This document shows, piece after piece, positions 8,179-13,650 of a stretch of DNA of 13,650 bases. The stretch is from Neovahlkampfia damariscottae. Taxonomy: Eukaryota; Heterolobosea; Selenaionea; Neovahlkampfiida; Neovahlkampfiidae. The notes under the pieces were generated by a model. The model was given only the letters and a program-made list of their open reading frames with translations, did not search any database and was not told the origin of the DNA. The DNA lies in NCBI GenBank assembly GCA_016618085.1, contig JABLTG010000031.1, positions 126,001-139,650 on the forward strand. Direction: 5' to 3'. How positions within the stretch are numbered: the first letter of the stretch is position 1; every line of letters begins with the position of its first letter. The position numbers and the translations under genes were made by a program.

Positions 8179-10730
8179 TTAAGCCAACCATGAAAAAGGT
8201 ACCAAACCATCTGAAGAACCAATTATTTTTGATTTGCTATAAATCAAATCACCTTCATCTTTAACACTTCCATCACGATTAACTGAATATTTCAATTGCA
8301 TTAAATGTCCAAATGTTAATCTTTCTTCATTATTAAAATTATCTGTATTTACAGCAACTCGTTTATTTACTTCATTAAAAGTATCTTTTGACCATGGTTT
8401 CTCCCATTCTTTATCTGAACCAAGATGTTCTTTCCAAAGAGATTTTCTAAATTCTTTAACTGAATTTGTTGATTTATTTTGATAGGCTGCAAGATTCATT
8501 TCTGTATCACGATCACCAGCCAATGATCTTTCATTCAAATTACCACTACCAAAAACAATATATTCATCATCAACAATTATCATTTTTGAATGAACATAAA
8601 TCATATAAGATGTCATTTTACCTTTTTCTTTATCTTTTTCACATTGTCCAAGACAATAAAATCTTAAATATTCTCTTGGACTTATTGTATCAATTAAATT
8701 TAATTCTTTTAAAAATTCAGATAAATTCTTATATAAGAATTCCATTGTTGCCATATGTAATTTCATTGTTCTTCCTGGTAATCCAAATCTACCAGTACCA
8801 TCTGCATCACCCCAAGGTCGATATCTTATAAAATATGAATAAAAATTGATTTAAAACAAACGGTAAAACAATATAAACTTTAAATTCTCTTTTTAATAAA
8901 ATCATTTCTTTAATTTTTAATAATATTTCATAAGGAACAATATTTGGTGCTAAATCATCCCATCCTTGACCTAATTTCCATTCAAAACTTGATCCACAAA
9001 AATATTGATTTTCGATATAAATAAATCTTTCTGCATTTCTAATTGAATTAATAAAAGAGCATTGAATTCCTTTTTCAAGAAATCCCATATTCATATCTGA
9101 TCTTACTAATTGTGTTGTCCAAGTACCATTTTTTCTTACTGGCATTTTCTTTGATGTATTAATCAATTTTAAAAATGGTTTTTGTTGATCCCATCTATCA
9201 CTAAATGCTTTAACAATATCTAATGCAATTTCTCCTTCAACTCTTCCATGTACATCATGCCATGGATTTTTCTTTGTCACACCATCATCTTCATATAATG
9301 TATGATCTGGTGTATCAGATCTTCCAACTGCTAAATCTAAACCACCTAAAAATGCACAAATATTTCCATTTGGTTCATCCATCATCATATATTTTAAATG
9401 ATGTGATGAAATATAAGCATTCATATTATTTGGACTTTCAATCAATTTAACTAATACTTTAGTTCCTTTAAATGCTTTTTCAGTTGGAAAATTATCCTAA
9501 AAATATTTAAAATATAATATTAGAGTACTGTTGGCCTAATATTAATAAAATGATTAATATATTCAATTCAAATTACATCATTGTTCTATTATCTCTTCCC
9601 CATAATGCAACAACAACTTGAATTTCTTCTGCTTTTTGTTTTAATAATTCAATAACAGTTAATGGTCTTTCTTTAGTTCCACAAATCATAAGATCATGTT
9701 TCATTGACCATGCAAAAATATAAACAAATTCTTTTGCATTTAAAATTGCATCATACATATCTTCAAATGCATTATGTTGACTATTATCATCTTCATTCTC
9801 TTTATAAGACCATTCCTTTGTTAATGCATCTTTTTTATTTTTAACATTTTTTTTTATCATCTTTTACCTTGATATAAAGTTACATGACAATTCTTTCTTG
9901 CTGGAAATGGATGATATTTATTTACCTCCATTGCCCAACGATTAATATGTATATTTGAATAGATTTCAATTGACCTTTTTGATAAAATATCAAATCCATA
10001 TGGTTCTCCAATTTTATTTGATTTTGAGTAAATATCACACATTTTATTTTGACAAATCCATTCATTTTTTGATTTATCTTCCAATGTAGTTAAACAATTT
10101 GGACATACAATTGGATTCTCCATTTCATCTGAAACACAAATTATTGAATATTCAATTCCAACATCCAATTGTTTTTCAATATTTTTTTTAAGTGAATTTA
10201 TTTGTCTTTTTGAAACTGCATTGATTCCAGTTAATACAATGATTACATATAAATCTAATTCTGTCATCATTTTTTTTACTAGTCTTGTATCTAATGCCAA
10301 AAATCTTTTTGAAATAAAAATAAAAATAAAAAATACCTTTCTGTGCAATCAAAAAAATAATATGCCATCTTTATACTCAATGATACTGATTTTGGAATTT
10401 GTAAATCTTTTAAATTTTTTATAAAAATAAGTATTTTATCAAACCTTCATCTTTCAAAGGTGGTTTTATTAACTCTTTAACTGAAGTAGAAAAATTAACA
10501 CCCATATCTTCATCTGTTTTAAAAATACATATTTTTTCTTGTATTCTTAAATTTTGAATTTGTTTTAATTCATATATTTCAAATAATTCAGGTTCTAATA
10601 ATTCTTCATCAAAAGCAGGACCACAAACAAATACGTTTGGTAATGGAAGAAAATCTAAAGTAGGATTTATAAAACTCTTTTTAACTTCCATTTTTTCAAC
10701 TTTTATTTCTTCAACCATTTCTTCAGTCAT
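8179..10730 (-). CDS. Phospholipase D with unusual N-terminal GTPase-like/zinc-ribbon region
   Basis: Seven exons in reverse: 10730-10445, 10406-10337, 10304-9868, 9829-9577, 9535-9529 (7 nt), 9496-8862 and 8824-8179; introns of 38, 32, 38, 41, 32 and 37 nt; 777 residues. The C-terminal 500 residues form a phospholipase D core hydrolysing phosphatidylcholine-type lipids to phosphatidate: NCHVTLYQDA, first HKD at H384-K386-D391, WHDVHGRVEGEIALDI, IYIENQYFCGSS, second HKD at H641-K643-D648, then GSGNLNERSL. No C2 or PX/PH domain is evident. Residues 1-260 are different: VFVCGP near residue 35, FDCTERFLALD, LDLYVIIVLTGINAVSKRQI (135-154) and a four-cysteine knot at C186, C189, C203 and C208. That pattern recalls a degenerate GTPase fold plus zinc ribbon, which is inference. 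The PLD call is firm. Confidence 0.9.
9529..9535 (-). other. 7-nt microexon of the phospholipase D gene
   Basis: Between the exons ending at 9577 and starting at 9496 the frames disagree (two bases left over, then phase 0). A 7-nt exon, GCCAACA on the gene strand, flanked by GT-AG introns of 41 and 32 nt, restores the frame and gives NRTMMPTDNFPTEKAF. No simple single intron with the flanking GT and AG sites keeps the frame. Confidence 0.75.
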
Positions 10731-10767
10731 TATAAAAATAATGTGAGAGTTTTAACCAATAGGAATA
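10731..10767. promoter_or_regulatory. 37-bp divergent promoter between phospholipase D and BTB gene
   Basis: Only 37 bp separate two divergent start codons. It contains CCAAT at 10756-10760, 7 bp before the BTB ATG; read on the other strand it is ATTGG 25 bp before the phospholipase D ATG. These two spacings match those seen at other starts in the window, so one element may serve both genes. Confidence 0.45.
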
Positions 10768-11871
10768 ATGTTTGTTGACCAAGATGAAGACAACAAAAAG
10801 TATTTGAAAGAAAAAATAAAAAAAAGAAATGAATTAAAAAAATTGATAAAACAACCATCAAATTTTGATTTAAAAAAGACAATTTCAAAATTAGTTTATT
10901 TTAATGTTGGAGGAAAAATATTTAATTGTTATTTATTTACACTATTGAAACATGATAGTATTTTAAGAGTTCTATTTTCAGGTCAACAATTGTTGAATAC
11001 AGATGTTTTGAATGATAAAAATGAAATGATTTTTGTTGATCGACCTTCAAAACCTTTTGAGATTATTTTGAATTGTATTAGAACAAATACCATGTATATA
11101 GAAGAAGAAAGTGATTTAGGATGCTCTCAAAAGTTATTAGAAAATGAAATTAAATTCTATGGTCTCAAAAACAAAATACAATTTAAAAAGAGAATAGTTC
11201 CTATTTATCCCAAAAAGAAAAATAATAGGGTACCACCAATGAAAATGAACAACTTTGGTGGTGGTATTCCACCTATTTTGAATCCAATCAATAGAGTGAT
11301 GCCAAATGTTGGAAGTTGGAAAAGTAAACTCTTTCTTCAAGAATTCATTAGAGGTATAAGTTCAGCTTTAAATATAATATCCACTATAATGATTATATTT
11401 TATTCATTTGGTTTGAAATATTTCCAAAAAACGAATCATTTTTTTATTCCAATTTTTTTACAGTATTTGTTACAATTAAATGTTTCTGGAATATTTTTTA
11501 GTTGGGTTCTATTTAAAGATCCATTAATATTCCTGATCAAATCAGATTTCAACAATATGAAAATGGTGGGAATGCTACCTTTGATTTGGAAGAAACGAAT
11601 AAGTTCATCAATGAAAATTAAAATTTGTTCTCAAATGTCAATAGTAATTATATTATTGTATTTTCAAAACCTAATATTGAATCATCATTATTTATTTTGG
11701 ATAATATTCATTTGTAATCTAATATTTATATTAGTTGGTGAAATTGAGAAGTCATCAATTTTTCTTTTCATTGATTTATGGTTGTACTTTTTTAGAATTG
11801 ATGGTGCATTGAAAATGACAGTTGAATTATTATATTTCTCATCATCATTAGAAAAAACATGTAAAATATGA
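10768..11871 (+). CDS. BTB (KCTD/T1-type) domain protein; C-terminal exons tentative
   Basis: The first 180 residues are secure: a basic coiled N-terminus, then a BTB/T1 domain at about 43-135 (YFNVGGKIFN, LLKHDSILRVLFSG, RPSKPFEIILNCIRTNTMYI, ENEIKFYGL). Such domains tetramerise and often recruit cullin-3 ligases. The frame stays open to 11871, but from about 11308 that translation turns into hydrophobic filler, while another frame reads well: YKFSFKYNIHYNDYILFIWFEI, then QIRFQQYENGGNATFDLEE, then NNYIIVFSKPNIES and LFILDNIHL. Introns at 11308-11351 (or from 11296), 11603-11644, 11714-11748 and 11781-11821 would connect these; one junction between about 11463 and 11518 could not be solved. 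The tail resembles a jelly-roll sugar-binding-like domain ending in a DNI/L strand; that is inference. A pseudogene remains possible. Confidence 0.6.
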   Translation: MFVDQDEDNKKYLKEKIKKRNELKKLIKQPSNFDLKKTISKLVYFNVGGKIFNCYLFTLLKHDSILRVLFSGQQLLNTDVLNDKNEMIFVDRPSKPFEIILNCIRTNTMYIEEESDLGCSQKLLENEIKFYGLKNKIQFKKRIVPIYPKKKNNRVPPMKMNNFGGGIPPILNPINRVMPNVGSWKSKLFLQEFIRGISSALNIISTIMIIFYSFGLKYFQKTNHFFIPIFLQYLLQLNVSGIFFSWVLFKDPLIFLIKSDFNNMKMVGMLPLIWKKRISSSMKIKICSQMSIVIILLYFQNLILNHHYLFWIIFICNLIFILVGEIEKSSIFLFIDLWLYFFRIDGALKMTVELLYFSSSLEKTCKI

Positions 11872-11900
11872 TTTGTGTTCATATCAAAAATGGTAATAAT

Positions 11901-13481
11901 TTAATGTTTTACTACTTGTTTATGAATAAACCAATCTTTTGATTGACATTCAGTATTACAATATCTAACTTGACCACAAACACATTTCTTTAATTTTTGT
12001 TTAAAATTTCTACAATATGAGCATAATCTTGATTCTTTCAAATTTATTTTTATTGAATCTTCCAATTCAGTTAAATTCACACTTGTTCCTAACCAAATTA
12101 ATAAAGTTAGAGTATTCATTGCTGTATAATAAAATCCCTCAGCTTGAAGACCTTTAATCAATCTCAAATATGTTTTTGGACTTGGAGAATCAAAATCATA
12201 ATTTAATGATTCTAAAGCATCAATAATTGCATTTCTATAATTTTCAAGTTTCAAATGACATTCAGCACGATTACTAAAATATATTTGAATTGATGATACT
12301 TTGTACAATCCTTCATCAGGAAGTGAATGAATAGCCTCTGTATATGATTCAATTGCTTCTACATATTTTTTTTGTTTGAAAAAGTTATTTCCAATTTGTT
12401 TAAGTTTTTCACCATTTTCTTTTTTTTCATTTTTGTTAAAATCTCATTTTCAATTATTCTTTCAGAATAGAATTTATCACCCTTAGATTCTAAATTCTTT
12501 ATAAAATCATTTTTAATTTCATCAATTCCACTGAAATGATCAAGTAAAGATTTGAAAATATTTTGGTAAATTTAAAATTAAAGATAAACATTCATCATCT
12601 TTTGATAATTCAAATAAAATTTGATAAATCATTGATTGTAAATTAATTGCACCATGATTATATCTACATGAAATACTTCTCAATAATAATTCATTATGTG
12701 CTATTTTTCTTTTCATTTCAACACAAGATTTTGATAAATTTAAAACTGCTTCAAAAATGAAAAGTTGAATTTGATAATCAGGGTTTAAACTCCATTCTGT
12801 TAATATATTCATAAATTCAAAATTTAAATCAATATCAATAGCATATTGAGAATCTAAAACAAAATTTGCTAATATTGGCCATAATGATGAATTTCGTTCA
12901 ATAATTAATGCAGGTAATTCAAAAGTATCTTTCATATTTTCAAATATATATGGTGGAATATTTGAATCAACAATAGCCTTTCTTCCATTATTTATTTTTG
13001 CAATTTCACCTAAAATGGATCCTGCTTCTTCTTTAATTTTTGAAAAATATGTAATTCTTTTATAAGCTTCATCTATATTCATTTCTTCCATTGGTATAAT
13101 TCCATAAGTAATATTTTGATGATAACTCACAGATATATTACCTTTTTGTTGACTAAGAATGTACATTTCTGATTCACTGAATGATTTTGACAAATAATAA
13201 GATACTGCATACATTTTTGGGTCTCTTAAAAATTCAAATATAATTGATACTAATTCTAAATCAATTATTTGTTGTGAAATTGGTTCAAAATAACTTAAAA
13301 AGCTTAAAAATTTGATTAAAATCCATTTCTCACAAAGATTACATTCTTTAGATTTAAAATATTCAATTAATTGTTTTGAAAATCCATTTTTAATAATATT
13401 TTGACAAAATTCTTCATTAATATTTTTTATATTTTTTGTAAAGTATGCTTCTGCTATCTTAAAACTGACTTTTCCGTTCAT
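11901..13481 (-). CDS. ARM-like / TPR / MYND zinc-finger protein with one frame break
   Basis: From the 5' side, 13481 to about 12555 encodes some 309 residues of helical, ARM-like sequence (KIAEAYFTKNI, ELVSIIFEFLRD, AGSILGEIAKINNGRKAIVDS, LLRSISCRYNHGAINLQSM). The frame then breaks by one base near 12554, although coding continues as KSLLDHFSGIDEIKN. A 38-nt intron (12443-12480) follows, then a TPR region (GNNFFKQKKYVEAIESYTEAI, YFSNRAECHLKLENYRNAI) and a MYND finger (CSYC, CVCGQVRYC, CQSKDW, HK). The final MYND cysteine is replaced: the chain ends HKQVVKH. TPR-MYND proteins are scaffolds for chaperones or chromatin factors; the function here is unknown. The ATG at 13481 overlaps the nuclease fragment and lacks the usual upstream motif, so the 5' end may be truncated by insertion. 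Confidence 0.65.
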
Positions 13482-13650
13482 TCTGATTAATCAGACCAGA
13501 CATTAAAATCAAGGTTTCTTTCAGGATAGGACCGTCGCCAGCAGTACTGGCAGTTTTTGGATTTCCAATAAAATTTTGTATATTCATCAGAAATATATTT
13601 CTTGCTCCATTATAATCTCTTGGAAGAGAAAAATTACAATATTTACAATT
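13459..13650 (-). CDS. C-terminus of a TnpB/Fanzor-type RNA-guided nuclease (rest lies outside window)
   Basis: Reading in reverse from 13650 gives 63 residues to the TAA at 13461-13459. Residues 2-21 read CxxC-x5-RDxNGARNI: C2 and C5 are the second half of the zinc ribbon and D12 (codon 13617-13615) is the RuvC-III catalytic aspartate of TnpB and its eukaryotic relatives, the Fanzors, which cut DNA guided by an omegaRNA made from the element's right end. The tail KTASTAGDG followed by a divergent end and SGLINQNE resembles the typical TnpB C-terminus that overlaps the RNA gene. The intron-rich AT-rich host makes Fanzor (probably the IS607-like Fanzor2 class) more likely than contamination, but the class cannot be set from this fragment. 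The coding DNA here is much richer in G and C than its surroundings, and the gene overlaps the 5' end of the ARM/TPR/MYND gene by 23 bp. Confidence 0.82.
   Translation of the reverse strand, partial: NCKYCNFSLPRDYNGARNIFLMNIQNFIGNPKTASTAGDGPILKETLILMSGLINQNERKSQF
13482..13495. repeat. 14-bp perfect palindrome near the nuclease gene end
   Basis: TCTGATTAATCAGA is its own reverse complement. It lies within the last codons of the nuclease frame and directly abuts the ATG at 13481 of the neighbouring gene. It could be part of the element's right end or RNA fold; a chance palindrome of this length is unlikely but not excluded in AT-rich DNA. Confidence 0.45.
13537..13551 (-). ncRNA. Hairpin in GC-rich segment, candidate omegaRNA/right-end core
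   Basis: GCCAG and CTGGC pair perfectly around a 5-nt loop, within a G/C-rich run at about 13521-13555 that stands out sharply from the AT-rich neighbourhood. It lies inside the last codons of the TnpB/Fanzor frame, where these elements encode the 3' scaffold of their guide RNA. RNA identity is inferred from position and composition; the ends of the RNA are not visible. Confidence 0.45.

Noticed and set aside
11688-11882. Minus-strand ORF of 64 codons with an ATG, opposite the BTB gene end
   Set aside because: It has only N/K/S-rich composition expected of AT-rich DNA, no recognisable family, and overlaps coding-like exons on the other strand.
12415-12430. An A8-G slippery heptamer (A AAA AAG on the minus strand) in phase for -1 frameshifting between two coding frames
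   Set aside because: A normal 38-nt GT-AG intron at 12443-12480 joins the frames without any slippage and gives a better TPR sequence (SKDFNKNEKKENGEKL).
12476-12595. A single long intron of about 148 nt joining the ARM-like and TPR parts
   Set aside because: It keeps the frame, but is several times longer than any other intron here and would discard a clearly coding segment.
1-13650. CRISPR array, tRNA, rRNA or terminal inverted repeats of a DNA transposon
   Set aside because: No regularly spaced repeats, cloverleaf or long inverted repeats were found by eye; only the right-edge nuclease fragment indicates a mobile element.

Overview
This window is nuclear DNA from a unicellular eukaryote with a very AT-rich, compact genome. 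The genes carry GT-AG introns of about 30-44 nt, intergenic gaps run from 2 to about 185 bp, and the encoded housekeeping proteins are eukaryotic (TRM112, UTP12/WDR3, class I sirtuin, Apd1-like Fe-S protein, eukaryotic phospholipase D). Lysine/asparagine-rich proteins and this architecture fit an amoeboid or flagellate protist (for example Heterolobosea or Anaeramoebae), but the lineage cannot be fixed from the sequence. No stretch over 300 bases lacks a gene.

Layout, left to right. (1) The 3' part of a + strand gene with a 2H-phosphoesterase-like domain and a C-terminal SAM domain (<1-1099). (2) TRM112 on the - strand (1102-1640), including a 14-nt microexon. (3) A small single-membrane-span protein of unknown function (1798-2201, +). 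(4) An Apd1/sucrase-ferredoxin-like bis-histidinyl [2Fe-2S] protein (2341-3405, +). (5) A 100-aa protein with a KEN box and an RVxF motif (3483-3785, -). (6) UTP12/WDR3, a U3 snoRNP WD40 protein, in five exons (3970-6901, +). (7) A SIRT2/Hst2-like deacylase (6905-8126, -) with a 6-nt microexon. (8) A phospholipase D with two HKD motifs and an unusual N-terminal half (8179-10730, -), with a 7-nt microexon. (9) A BTB (KCTD/T1-type) gene whose C-terminal exons are only partly resolved (10768-11871, +). (10) An ARM-like/TPR/MYND protein (11901-13481, -) with one single-base frame break. (11) At the right edge, entering from outside the window, the C-terminus of a TnpB/Fanzor-type RNA-guided nuclease (13459-13650, -), overlapping the 5' end of gene 10.

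The genes do not form an operon or pathway; they are independent housekeeping genes packed together. Two convergent pairs (genes 1/2 and 6/7) have stop codons only 2-3 bp apart. Short divergent promoters repeatedly contain an ATTGG/CCAAT element, often as ATTGGTCAA.

The most notable item is the right edge. The visible 63 residues show CxxC followed by RDxNGARNI, the end of the TnpB/Fanzor zinc ribbon and RuvC-III motif, and then a tail whose DNA is abruptly GC-rich and contains a perfect 5-bp stem hairpin, as expected of an omegaRNA/right-end segment. The second notable theme is splicing: microexons of 6, 7 and 14 nt between introns of 30-44 nt. All exon structures here were deduced by hand from frame, splice sites and family conservation.
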